Shown here in pieces: positions 1 to 7,621 of a stretch of DNA of 64,000 nucleotides. The DNA comes from Glaciecola sp965658765 (GTDB lineage: Bacteria; Pseudomonadota; Gammaproteobacteria; Enterobacterales; Alteromonadaceae), in assembly GCA_965658765.1 (NCBI GenBank), contig CBFHTO010000008.1, forward strand, positions 16,764-80,763. The letters run 5' to 3'. Positions within the stretch are counted from its first letter, which is position 1. Each line of letters starts with the position of its first letter. The notes under the pieces are model-generated. The model searched no databases, was not told where the DNA came from, and saw only the letters and a program-made list of their open reading frames with translations. Both the position numbers and the translations under genes were made by a program.

Positions 1-198
1 TGAATATGAACAAATATTGATGGAAAACGCATTCGCAAGCAATAATAAGCGCTTCTCTATCCATGCCCTACGATAACTATAGTCTTTACCTGAAATATGA
101 TCTTTGCCACATAAGAAAGACCGTCTCACGCAACGTGACATAACATGATAAAACGGCGTAACACTTGTATTAACGAGCTGATGTCTTGGTAAAGGCAC
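1..198 (-). CDS. REP-associated tyrosine transposase (RAYT, Y1_Tnp family), N-terminal part cut by window edge
   Basis: I translated the minus strand by hand. From a GTG at 196-198 an uninterrupted 66-codon frame runs to the left edge. It begins V/M-P-L-P-R-H-Q and contains FYHVMSRCVRRSFLCGKD and, near the end, LLLLANAFSINICSYS. This is the conserved N-terminus of Y1_Tnp/RAYT proteins; the catalytic HUH and Tyr residues lie beyond the edge. A GGGAG Shine-Dalgarno sequence lies 7 bases before the GTG. RAYTs are single-domain HUH-type enzymes that cleave single-stranded DNA at REP hairpins. A REP-like hairpin lies about 115 bases upstream, and copies of its core motif are scattered through the next 7 kb. 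Whether the gene is intact cannot be seen. Confidence 0.88.
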   Translation of the reverse strand, partial: MPLPRHQLVNTSVTPFYHVMSRCVRRSFLCGKDHISGKDYSYRRAWIEKRLLLLANAFSINICSYS

Positions 199-312
199 AA
201 TAATCTCCCTGAAATGAAGATATATAGTGTATTGCATACCTTCACTCTAGTGCACTGCACTAAAGCTCAGAATTATGGATTTTCGATAGTTTTATTGTGA
301 AGGGAAAAAACA

Positions 313-349
313 TGTTAGTGACTGTCCACAAACAAGACAGGGCCTAACA
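313..349. repeat. REP-like hairpin containing GTGACTGTCC
   Basis: The outer stem TGTTAG (313-318) pairs with CTAACA (344-349). After a 3+3 internal loop, the inner stem CTGTC (322-326) pairs with GACAG (336-340), leaving a 9-base loop. The left arm carries GTGACTGTCC (318-327), which recurs seven more times up to 7.4 kb. It lies upstream of the RAYT gene, as expected for a REP element handled by that enzyme. The link to the transposase is inferred. Confidence 0.6.
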
Positions 350-395
350 AGCTTAAACATCAGACAATTTTGAAAAACAGTGAGAGCGAGCTTGT

Positions 396-878
396 TTATT
401 CGAATAGTTCGACAGCTTGCCCAGTCATGCTGTAGCCAACCGATGCGATATCACCAGACCACCCCTTTGTCGAAAGTGTGCCTGTCACCCACACCGCATC
501 ATACAAATTATCTAGCGGAACACCCGTTTCAAATTTCACATAAACGATTTGATTTGAAGGAGGCGGAGGAACGTGAACACATGCTCCAAAATACGGGACT
601 AATAGAAACTCAGTGACCGAATCAGAATCGCCCTCTAAAGGCACAACAAAGCCTGGTATTTTTACTAACTGCTTATCTAAAGACTCAACTAGGGGCGCAT
701 TTGGCTCGACTTGAGACATATTTTGTGAATGCTCCATTGATACGGGAGGCAACACATAACCTTCTGGGATCATTTCTTCCCAATACAATTCCTTTGGCTC
801 AGAAGCAATGACTTGGTGATGGACAGTCACAAACAGTGAAGACAAAATAAAAAACAGCGATATTTTAAAATAAACCAT
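396..878 (-). CDS. DUF3299 family exported protein
   Basis: The 160-residue protein has an N-terminal signal sequence (hydrophobic residues about 5-20, possible cleavage after VIAS). The C-terminal part contains KIPGFVVPLE and VPYFGACVHVPPPPSNQIVYV, the hallmark of DUF3299, a periplasmic or lipoprotein-type family without a settled biochemical role. Its stop-proximal residues discuss no further domain. It lies 8 bases after fbp on the same strand, so the two are probably co-transcribed. Codons near its start include the repeated motif GTGACTGTCC (821-830 on the complementary strand), read here as Val-Thr-Val-His. No good Shine-Dalgarno sequence precedes the ATG, which fits translation coupled to fbp. 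Family assignment is confident; function is not known. Confidence 0.8.
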   Translation of the reverse strand: MVYFKISLFFILSSLFVTVHHQVIASEPKELYWEEMIPEGYVLPPVSMEHSQNMSQVEPNAPLVESLDKQLVKIPGFVVPLEGDSDSVTEFLLVPYFGACVHVPPPPSNQIVYVKFETGVPLDNLYDAVWVTGTLSTKGWSGDIASVGYSMTGQAVELFE

Positions 879-886
879 ACTGCAAG

Positions 887-1855
887 TTACTTATAATATT
901 TCAGGCAAGATTCGACCTCTTCCTTCGAGCCAATAATAACCGGGACACGTTGATGAATTTCATTTGGCATAACTTCCATAATACGACCTTCTCCAGTAGA
1001 CCCTAAGCCACCTGCCTGTTCAATGAGAAACGCCATAGGGTTTGCTTCATATAATAATCTCAGTTTACCTGGCTTTTCGGGGTTACGTTTGTCAAATGGA
1101 TACATAAATATTCCACCACGACACAGTACTCTATGTATATCACCAACCATTGCTGCCACCCATCGCATGTTGTAATCTTTTCCGAAAGGTCCTTCACTTC
1201 CTGCAATCAAATCGCCAACATACTTTTGAATAGGCGCTTCCCAGTGCCTTTGATTAGAGGTATTAATCGCAAATTCACTCGTCTGCTCTGGAACTTGGAT
1301 ATTTGATTTAGTTACCAAAAATCCACCGTGCGTTTTGTCTAAAGTATACAAGTGAGTTCCGCGCCCTGTGGTCATAGCCAGCATAGTAGACGGTCCATAT
1401 AACACATACCCTGCAGCAACCATTTGAGTACCTGGCTGTAAAAACGCTGATGGATCGTCAGGCTCCATCCATTGTGGAGCATGGGCAATAGAGAATATTG
1501 TGCCGATCAAGCTATTAATCTCAGTATTTGACGAGCCATCGAGAGGATCGAAGCTGACCAAATAGTTACCATCAGGAGAACATGGTACAACCCCTTCTTC
1601 TTCTTCGGATGAGATAGCTTTTACATAACCAGACTCTCTTAAAGTATCCTTAAGAATTTGATTAGAGATAACGTCTAACTTCTTTTGAGTTTCCCCTTGT
1701 ACATTTTCGCTCAAGGTTGACCCTAAGACTCCCGCTAGTGCGCCTTGACTAACACGGAACGAAATTTCTTTGCAGGCAGCTAATAAGGTTCTGATTAATA
1801 AAATGAGTTCGAGTGGCGCGCCATCCTGCTGTAACTGGGAGTTGAGTCGTTTCAT
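887..1855 (-). CDS. fbp: Fructose-1,6-bisphosphatase, class I
   Basis: This cytoplasmic gluconeogenic enzyme hydrolyses fructose 1,6-bisphosphate to fructose 6-phosphate and phosphate. The 322-residue length is typical of class I enzymes. The metal- and substrate-binding signature FDPLDGSSN is present near residue 100. The C-terminal part has GGIFMYPFDKRNPEKPGKLRLLYEANPMAFLIEQAGG, shortened here to its key residues GGIFMYP and LLYEANPMAF, which form the sugar-phosphate pocket. An AAGGA Shine-Dalgarno sequence lies about 12 bases upstream. It is divergent from mpl across 179 bases, the same neighbour as in E. coli. The DUF3299 gene follows after 8 bases. Confidence 0.97.
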   Translation of the reverse strand: MKRLNSQLQQDGAPLELILLIRTLLAACKEISFRVSQGALAGVLGSTLSENVQGETQKKLDVISNQILKDTLRESGYVKAISSEEEEGVVPCSPDGNYLVSFDPLDGSSNTEINSLIGTIFSIAHAPQWMEPDDPSAFLQPGTQMVAAGYVLYGPSTMLAMTTGRGTHLYTLDKTHGGFLVTKSNIQVPEQTSEFAINTSNQRHWEAPIQKYVGDLIAGSEGPFGKDYNMRWVAAMVGDIHRVLCRGGIFMYPFDKRNPEKPGKLRLLYEANPMAFLIEQAGGLGSTGEGRIMEVMPNEIHQRVPVIIGSKEEVESCLKYYK

Positions 1856-2034
1856 GAAAAGAATTTTCCTTTAAGTTATGTAAAGCTGAGAATAAATCCC
1901 TTAGCGGATAAAGTTAATCCGTCTTTAGTCTTCTTTTGACATTGTAACGAGGTTAGCTATCGATTTAAATCAGTTATTTTTTTAATCTTCTCACCATCTG
2001 ATACACTTGCGGAAAAAGATATTTAGGCAACAAC
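1856..2034. promoter_or_regulatory. Divergent fbp / mpl intergenic region
   Basis: These 179 AT-rich bases separate two divergent genes and must hold both promoters. I cannot assign -35/-10 boxes with confidence. An AGG just before the mpl ATG is a plausible ribosome binding site. No terminator or gene is visible. Confidence 0.5.
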
Positions 2035-3393
2035 ATGCACGTACATATATTAGGGATATGCGGCACATTTATGGGTGGAATCGCGGCAATAGCGAAAAGC
2101 TTAGGTCACGAGGTAACCGGTTCTGATAGGAACGTATACCCACCTATGAGCACGCAGCTTGAAAAACTTGGCATTACTTTATACGAGGGTTATGAGGAGA
2201 GTCAGTTTACTCCTGTTCCAGACATCGTAATTATTGGTAACGCCATGGCTCGTTCAAATCCAGCTGTAGAATATGTCTTAGACCGTAATTTAGCCTATAC
2301 AAGCGGCCCACAATGGCTCCTTGATAATCTATTAAAGGAAAGGTGGGTCCTAGCTATTGCAGGTACACATGGCAAAACAACCACCACGAGTATGCTAGCG
2401 TGGATAATGGAACAAGCAGGCTTAAATCCTGGCTTTTTAATCGGCGGCGTACCTGAGAACTTTGGTATCTCAGCCCGAGTTGGACAGTCACCCTTCTTTA
2501 TTATCGAAGCCGATGAATACGACAGCGCATTTTTCGATAAGCGTTCCAAGTTTGTGCATTATCGCCCAAGAACGCTGGTATTGAATAATTTAGAATTCGA
2601 CCATGCAGATATTTTTGAAAATTTAGACGCCATTAAAAAACAGTTTCATCACTTAGTCCGGACAGTACCGTCGAACGGTATGATTCTATCACCCGCTGCG
2701 GATCCAAATTTAGAGTCCGTACTTGAGATGGGGTGCTGGAGTAAACAAGCCTTTACTGGCCTTGCTCATAAGTCAGACTGGCAATCTGTTGCGATTAAAT
2801 CGGATTGCAGTGAATTTGATGTTCACTTTAGAGGTAAATCACATGGCCGTGTCCAATGGTCTCTGATTGGCCAACATAATATGAATAATGCTTTGATGGC
2901 TATCGCAGCTTCACACCATGCTGGTGTTCAAATAAGTGATAGTATTCAAGCACTAAGCTCTTTTACGAATGTGAAACGCCGCATGGAAGTGAAAGGAGTT
3001 GTTAATGGAGTGACTGTCTATGACGATTTTGCCCACCACCCAACAGCGATCCAAACCACTATTCAAGGCTTGCGCGACAAGGTTGGCAATCAAAACATTT
3101 TCGCAGTAGTTGAACCTCGTTCCAATACAATGCGTATGGGAGTTCACAAGAATCAACTTTGCCGTGCGTGGGAAGTCGCTGATAAAGTATTTATCAAAAA
3201 TCCCGAAGGCATCGATTGGTCTATCGACGATCTAGTGTCGAACAGTAAGGTTGAGGTGACTGTCCACGACGAGGTACAAAATATCATCACCGGCATAATA
3301 GCGATTGCCAACCCCGGAGATCATATATTGGTGATGAGTAACGGTGGCTTTGAGAGCATCCATTCACGCCTGTTAGACGCGCTTACGGAGTAA
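2035..3393 (+). CDS. mpl: UDP-N-acetylmuramate:L-alanyl-gamma-D-glutamyl-meso-diaminopimelate ligase
   Basis: Mpl is the murein-recycling ligase that joins salvaged murein tripeptide to UDP-MurNAc in the cytoplasm, bypassing MurC, MurD and MurE. The 452-residue protein starts MHVHILGICGTFMGG (the Mur-ligase Rossmann start). It has the ATP-binding loop GTHGKTT at residues 110-116, a central EADEYDSAFFDKRSKF segment, and the C-terminal YDDFAHHPTAI motif typical of Mpl. Length matches the family. ubiX follows 2 bases after the stop, so the two are an operon. The gene contains three copies of the regional repeat or close variants (2482-2491, 3010-3019, 3256-3265), two read in frame as Val-Thr-Val. 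Confidence 0.96.
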   Translation: MHVHILGICGTFMGGIAAIAKSLGHEVTGSDRNVYPPMSTQLEKLGITLYEGYEESQFTPVPDIVIIGNAMARSNPAVEYVLDRNLAYTSGPQWLLDNLLKERWVLAIAGTHGKTTTTSMLAWIMEQAGLNPGFLIGGVPENFGISARVGQSPFFIIEADEYDSAFFDKRSKFVHYRPRTLVLNNLEFDHADIFENLDAIKKQFHHLVRTVPSNGMILSPAADPNLESVLEMGCWSKQAFTGLAHKSDWQSVAIKSDCSEFDVHFRGKSHGRVQWSLIGQHNMNNALMAIAASHHAGVQISDSIQALSSFTNVKRRMEVKGVVNGVTVYDDFAHHPTAIQTTIQGLRDKVGNQNIFAVVEPRSNTMRMGVHKNQLCRAWEVADKVFIKNPEGIDWSIDDLVSNSKVEVTVHDEVQNIITGIIAIANPGDHILVMSNGGFESIHSRLLDALTE

Positions 3394-3395
3394 CA

Positions 3396-4016
3396 ATGAA
3401 TAATAAGTCCATTACATTGGCGATTACGGGCGCTTCAGGCGCACCATACGCATTAAAGTTACTCAAAGAATTAATCAACGCACAATTCGATGTACATTTG
3501 TTGATTTCATCAGCTGCAAAGGTTGTATTTGCTACAGAAGAGAACTTGAAAATACCCGCAAAACCTGAAGCCGCAACAGAATTTTTTACTCAATACACAA
3601 ATGCGTCTCAACATCAGTTAAAAGTCTACAGTAAAGAAGATTGGTTCTCGATAGTTGCCTCTGGCTCATCATCACCAGAGCGCATGGTAATATGCCCTTG
3701 TTCTACCGGTACCTTATCTTCTATCGCTGTGGGTGCTTGCGATAATCTTATAGAGCGAGCAGCCGACGTCATCATTAAAGAGAGGAAACAACTGATAATA
3801 GTACCCAGAGAAATGCCATTTTCGAGCATTCATCTGGAAAACATGTTGAAACTGTCAAACCTTGGGGTCACTATCATGCCCGCAGCACCTGGGTTCTACC
3901 ACTCTCCCAAAACGATTGATGACCTCATCGATTTTGTCGTAGCGAGGATACTCTCTCATCTTGGGGTCGAGCAAACACTAGTAAAGCCTTGGGGATATGA
4001 TCATAGAGACTCATAA
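3396..4016 (+). CDS. ubiX: Flavin prenyltransferase UbiX
   Basis: UbiX attaches a dimethylallyl group to FMN to make prenylated FMN, the cofactor of the ubiquinone decarboxylase UbiD. The 206-residue protein begins with the FMN-binding AITGASGAPYALKLL. It also has the conserved CPCSTGTLSSIAVGACDNL segment and the REMPFSSIHLENML helix, followed by the PAAPGFYHSP loop. It starts 2 bases after mpl, with which it is probably translated. The downstream nuclease start at 4051 leaves 34 bases, so the operon may continue. Assignment is firm. Confidence 0.95.
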   Translation: MNNKSITLAITGASGAPYALKLLKELINAQFDVHLLISSAAKVVFATEENLKIPAKPEAATEFFTQYTNASQHQLKVYSKEDWFSIVASGSSSPERMVICPCSTGTLSSIAVGACDNLIERAADVIIKERKQLIIVPREMPFSSIHLENMLKLSNLGVTIMPAAPGFYHSPKTIDDLIDFVVARILSHLGVEQTLVKPWGYDHRDS

Positions 4017-4050
4017 ACTAACAACAAAAGCTATAAAACAAGGATCAGCA

Positions 4051-4845
4051 ATGAAAAAGATACTTCACTCTCTAGTGATTTTGATTATAACCATATGGGC
4101 TGTTTCACATGCAAACAACGCGCAAGCGTGGGGACAGACGGGTCATAGAGTTAGCGGTGAAATTGCTCAACAATATCTAAGCGAGCAGGCTAAGCAGGCT
4201 CTGCAACAAATTCTACCGAACGAGACTCTTGCAGAAGCAAGTACATATGCCGATGAAATGCGGTCTAATCCAGACAAATTTTGGCAGGAAGTTGCGGGTC
4301 CTTTTCATTATGTGACTGTCCCAAAAGGTAAAACCTATAAAGAAGTTGGTGCTCCTGAGCAAGGTGATGCGTTTAGCGCTCTTCAGATGTTCACTAAGAC
4401 AATCAAAAACCCGAATGCATCGCTATCCGAAAAACAAAGAGCGTTGAGATTTGCAATACACATTATTGGTGATTTGCATCAACCACTGCATGCAGGTGAT
4501 GGCACCGACAGGGGTGGAAATGACGTCAAACTCACATTTTTTTGGGAAGGCTCTAATCTCCATAGGGTTTGGGATTCGGGTCTGATTGATAGAAAACAAC
4601 TATCGTATACGGAATGGACTCAATTCTTACACCCCAAAATCACCCAAGCACAAGCAAAAAAATGGATGATTACAGACCCTCTTATTTACATTGCCGAAAG
4701 CGCAGAAATAAGGGACACAATCTATCCAAAGGGTGAAAAGCTCTCATGGCAATATTTATACGACCACACACCCACAGTAAAATTGCGCTTGCAACAAGCG
4801 GGCGTCAGAATAGCCGCTTATCTCAATGAGCTTTTTGACAACTAA
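4051..4845 (+). CDS. Exported S1/P1-type nuclease
   Basis: This is a secreted, zinc-dependent single-strand nuclease / 3'-nucleotidase of the S1-P1 family. An upstream in-frame ATG at 3997 exists, but the ATG at 4051 has an AAGGA Shine-Dalgarno sequence and gives a clean signal peptide ending AQA. Cleavage there makes Trp the first mature residue (WGQTGHRV), which is right because in this family the N-terminal Trp itself ligates zinc. The other zinc ligands are visible: His in WGQTGHRV, Asp in YADEMR, HYVTVPKG, HIIGDLHQPLHAGD, and LHRVWD. The 264-residue precursor has normal length. A strong terminator follows. The regional repeat GTGACTGTCC occurs in frame at 4312-4321. Confidence 0.92.
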   Translation: MKKILHSLVILIITIWAVSHANNAQAWGQTGHRVSGEIAQQYLSEQAKQALQQILPNETLAEASTYADEMRSNPDKFWQEVAGPFHYVTVPKGKTYKEVGAPEQGDAFSALQMFTKTIKNPNASLSEKQRALRFAIHIIGDLHQPLHAGDGTDRGGNDVKLTFFWEGSNLHRVWDSGLIDRKQLSYTEWTQFLHPKITQAQAKKWMITDPLIYIAESAEIRDTIYPKGEKLSWQYLYDHTPTVKLRLQQAGVRIAAYLNELFDN

Positions 4846-4857
4846 CTTGTAAAATGT

Positions 4858-4884
4858 AAAAAGGAGTCGATCTGACTCCTTTTT
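4858..4884. terminator. Bidirectional intrinsic terminator
   Basis: The stem AAAAAGGAGTC (4858-4868) pairs perfectly with GACTCCTTTTT (4874-4884) around the loop GATCT. A T-run follows on the plus strand and the A-run gives one on the minus strand. It sits between the convergent nuclease and rraA genes and can serve both. Confidence 0.9.
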
Positions 4885-4909
4885 TATGTGCTTTGTGTAG
4901 CACTGCCTG

Positions 4910-5398
4910 TCAAGAGTCAAATTCCAAAGGCTCGGGCGAGAGGACTATTCCGGTTGAGTCAACGTATACGTGATCTTCAGGCAAGAAAGTTACCCCGCCA
5001 AAGTTAATCGCTACATCAATATCACCTATTTCACGAACATCACCACTTACGGGAAAGGCGCCAACTGCGTGCAAACCAATATCAAGCTCGAGCAATAAGT
5101 CAAGATCTCGAACCGCGCCATAACAAATAATACCTTCCCAATCGTTATCAATTGCGAGTTGGACATTTTCTGCATCTAAAAGCGCACGCCTTAATGAACC
5201 ACCGCCGTCAATAAGCAAAACTTTGCCAAGTCCATTTGTCGCTAAAACCTTGTCTACCAAGCCTCGATCCTCGAAGCATTTGATAGTGGTGATTTCGCCG
5301 CAATATGTATCGCGAGCACCAAAACTAGTAAAAATAGGCTCAACAACGTCTACGCCATCAGCATACATGTCGCATATTTCGGAAGTACTAAAATCCAT
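4910..5398 (-). CDS. rraA: Ribonuclease E activity regulator RraA
   Basis: RraA is a cytoplasmic trimeric protein that binds RNase E and inhibits mRNA decay; in E. coli it was first misannotated as MenG. The 162-residue length is that of the family. Recognisable segments are the start MDFSTSEICDMYADGVDVVEP, here FSTSEICDMY, then FGARDTYCGEITTIKCFEDRG, GKVLLIDGGGSLRRALLDA and GIICYGAVRDLDLL. The GAVRD stretch forms the former aldolase-like pocket. It is transcribed leftwards towards the shared terminator at 4858-4884. The upstream region 5399-5645 carries paired copies of the regional repeat. Confidence 0.95.
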   Translation of the reverse strand: MDFSTSEICDMYADGVDVVEPIFTSFGARDTYCGEITTIKCFEDRGLVDKVLATNGLGKVLLIDGGGSLRRALLDAENVQLAIDNDWEGIICYGAVRDLDLLLELDIGLHAVGAFPVSGDVREIGDIDVAINFGGVTFLPEDHVYVDSTGIVLSPEPLEFDS

Positions 5399-5470
5399 AA
5401 ATTTCCACTATTCTTACGGTCAGATTATAAGCTAGCATACTTTTCTACGAAGTGGCTAGACATCTTTTCT

Positions 5471-5514
5471 ACTTATTTGGACAGTCACATAGAACTTATC
5501 TGGACAGTCACATA
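5471..5514. repeat. Two direct copies of a 21-bp unit containing GGACAGTCAC
   Basis: The units at 5471-5491 and 5494-5514 differ at one base, with a period of 23 bases. Each contains TGGACAGTCAC, the complement of GTGACTGTCCA. They lie between the divergent rraA and PAP2 genes, a spot where they could also affect transcription. I assign them to the RAYT-associated repeat group by motif identity. Confidence 0.7.
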
Positions 5515-5645
5515 ACATTGTCAGATAACTTTTTAAGGTCGCCCAAATTACTGTCATATATGTTTAAGACGGTTGTCATGTATTGTTCACAAACTATTCT
5601 TAATCTTAAGCTCAAGGCATTTTAGTAAGTCAGAGCTTTAGTCTT

Positions 5646-6170
5646 ATGAAACACTTACATCAAATTGATGTGTCAATGTTCAAATGGTTAACCACAAAAC
5701 CTTATATACAAACAAATACAGGCTTGGTTGCATTCTTTCGTTTAGCGTCGAAAAGTGGCGACGGATATTTGTATTTTGCGCTGGCGTTCGTCATCTATTT
5801 TTTCGACGAAAGCAAAGGACCATTGCTATTTTACTGTGCTTTACTCGCTTACTCGTTGCAAATACCTCTTTACCTTGTTCTTAAGCACCTTTGCAAGCGA
5901 AAAAGGCCTGCAGATGCATTACCAATGTTAACAACCTTCGTCACCCCTGCAGACAAATTTAGCCTCCCAAGCGGGCATACCGCAGCTGCGTTCTTAATGG
6001 CGACCATCGTTTCATATTACTACCCTTATTTTACTGAGCTTAATTTTTTGTGGGCGACCATTATTGGCTTATCTCGCGTCATCCTTAGAGTTCATTATCC
6101 ATTTGATGTACTACTTGGCGCTTCGCTCGGCATCTCGATAGCCTCACTTAGCGTTTTCATATTAGGGTGA
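5646..6170 (+). CDS. PAP2-superfamily membrane phosphatase
   Basis: This 174-residue integral membrane phosphatase has the three PAP2 signatures in order: K(x6)RP as KHLCKRKRP, then PSGH in SLPSGHTAAA, and SR(x5)H(x3)D in SRVILRVHYPFDV. The middle His is the nucleophile and the last His/Asp pair assists. Several hydrophobic segments flank them. Substrates in this family include undecaprenyl pyrophosphate, phosphatidylglycerol phosphate and phosphatidate; which applies here cannot be told. A glycosyltransferase gene follows after 4 bases, so a role in lipid-linked sugar metabolism is likely. No strong Shine-Dalgarno sequence is seen. Confidence 0.88.
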   Translation: MKHLHQIDVSMFKWLTTKPYIQTNTGLVAFFRLASKSGDGYLYFALAFVIYFFDESKGPLLFYCALLAYSLQIPLYLVLKHLCKRKRPADALPMLTTFVTPADKFSLPSGHTAAAFLMATIVSYYYPYFTELNFLWATIIGLSRVILRVHYPFDVLLGASLGISIASLSVFILG

Positions 6171-6174
6171 AGAA

Positions 6175-7263
6175 ATGAATATACTTTATGGAATTCAAGG
6201 CACAGGAAATGGTCACATTACCCGTGCTAGACATTTGGCCAAAAGCTTAAATGACGACCCCGAACTGGAAATTGATTACTTTTTTAGCGGTCGAAAACGC
6301 ACTCGATATTTTGATATGCAGCCATTTGGCGACTACCAAACTCGTGATGGTCTTAGCTTTGTTAGTCGCAACGGAAAAATAAGCTACTCTAAAACGGTTT
6401 TTGAAAACAAACCGTTGCAACTTATAAAAGACATAAAAGATTTGGACATATCAAAATATGACCTTGTCATAAACGATTTCGAGCCACTCACAGCTTGGGC
6501 TGCAAAAATAAGAGGCGTACCTTCACTATCTGTAAGTCATCAAGCGGCTTTTTTGCATAAAGTACCTCGCGCAGGTGAAAGCTTATTAGATAAAACAATC
6601 ATGAAGTATTTCGCCCCAACTCGTTACCAATTAGGCACTCATTGGTACCACTTTGGCTTTGATATTCTTCCTCCTTTCATATCAAAGGAATTGTGTGCAA
6701 ATCCAGAAAAAGATCTTCCTTTAATCACGTCAAACTTTATTTTGGTCTATTTGCCATTTGAAAGCCTTAAGCACGTGTGTGAGCAGTTGACCATTCTTAG
6801 TGAACAACGGTTTGTTTGTTTTCATCCTGGCATTAGTGAAGAAAGAAAGTACAAAAACATTCAACTTATGCCACTTTCAACGACAACGTTTAAAGCTCAC
6901 TTGAAAGCCTCAATAGGCGTAATTTGTAATTCAGGCTTTGAACTCGCGACTGAAAGTCTAAGCTTAGGAAAACCAATGCTTCTTAAGCCTTTACACAGGC
7001 AGTATGAACAACAATCAAATGCTCATACGCTCAAAACGCTCGATTTGTGTGACGTTATAATGCATATTCAAGCAGAAGACATAGATGAATGGATTCATTC
7101 AAAAAAAGGCGTTTTGATAAATTACCCTAGTGACTGTCTTCCTGTTGTTAATTGGATTAAGAAAGGAAGGTTTCAGGACACAGGCAAGTTATGCCAAGAC
7201 TTGTGGAAAGAAGTCACCTTTCCAGAATCTGTAACAAAAAGGCTTAACACTTTTTGCACCTAA
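6175..7263 (+). CDS. Glycosyltransferase of the MJ1255/VC2487 family (GT-B fold)
   Basis: The 362-residue protein starts MNILYGIQGTGNGHITRARHL, here G-x-G-x-G-H-I-T-R-A, the donor-side glycine-rich loop of MurG/GT28-like enzymes. The C-terminal half has ICNSGFELATESLSLGKPMLL, the nucleotide-sugar binding region with Glu contacting the sugar nucleotide. It has no signal peptide and is probably membrane-associated in the cytoplasm. The gene starts 4 bases after the PAP2 phosphatase, suggesting they act on the same lipid-linked intermediate, for example glycolipid synthesis followed by dephosphorylation. The acceptor and sugar are unknown. The variant repeat GTGACTGTCT lies at 7130-7139 in another frame. 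Confidence 0.8.
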   Translation: MNILYGIQGTGNGHITRARHLAKSLNDDPELEIDYFFSGRKRTRYFDMQPFGDYQTRDGLSFVSRNGKISYSKTVFENKPLQLIKDIKDLDISKYDLVINDFEPLTAWAAKIRGVPSLSVSHQAAFLHKVPRAGESLLDKTIMKYFAPTRYQLGTHWYHFGFDILPPFISKELCANPEKDLPLITSNFILVYLPFESLKHVCEQLTILSEQRFVCFHPGISEERKYKNIQLMPLSTTTFKAHLKASIGVICNSGFELATESLSLGKPMLLKPLHRQYEQQSNAHTLKTLDLCDVIMHIQAEDIDEWIHSKKGVLINYPSDCLPVVNWIKKGRFQDTGKLCQDLWKEVTFPESVTKRLNTFCT

Positions 7264-7351
7264 TACATAAAATAAAAAAACAACATCAGAACATTGCATG
7301 CCCTTAATCGTCTATTTCAAGGCAAAAAATTGTTGTTTTAAATGTCGCACG

Positions 7352-7362
7352 TGGACAGTCAC
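7352..7362. repeat. Single intergenic copy of TGGACAGTCAC
   Basis: An exact copy of the regional 11-mer in the 175-base gap between the glycosyltransferase and lptM. Nearby, an A/T-rich inverted repeat (AAAACAACA near 7277, TGTTGTTTT near 7332) may form a weak hairpin. No other feature is supported in this gap. Confidence 0.6.
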
Positions 7363-7438
7363 AACATACTTTAAACTTGCTTTTTAGGGAGTAAAAGTGC
7401 AAGGTTAAGCGCATTATAAATGTATTTTAGAATCAACA

Positions 7439-7621
7439 ATGCGTCAGTATAAATATTCGGCGATATACACCGTCATATTGCTATTTTTTTCGTGTGTGTT
7501 CCTCTCATCATGTGGCCAAAGAGGCGATCTTTACTTACCAAAAGATGCACCCGAGCAAAATCAAGAAAACCCAGGAGAAAAGCCTAACAACAAAGAGCTA
7601 TCAGAAGAGGACGCGAAGTAA
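7439..7621 (+). CDS. lptM: LPS-assembly lipoprotein LptM (YifL)
   Basis: This 60-residue outer-membrane lipoprotein has a hydrophobic signal and lipobox LSSC with the lipidated Cys at position 25. It is followed by GQRGDLYLP, the conserved N-terminal motif by which LptM mimics LPS binding and helps LptD mature. The remaining tail is hydrophilic and poorly conserved, as is usual. Its stop codon overlaps the lysA start by one base (TAATG), so the two are translationally coupled. The lptM-(lysA)-dapF-DUF484-xerC-yigB arrangement is a classic gammaproteobacterial cluster. Confidence 0.88.
   Translation: MRQYKYSAIYTVILLFFSCVFLSSCGQRGDLYLPKDAPEQNQENPGEKPNNKELSEEDAK

Noticed and set aside
7264..7438. 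Possible lysine riboswitch before lptM-lysA
   Set aside because: The 175-base gap is too short and I see none of the conserved helices; the gap holds only a repeat copy and a weak hairpin.
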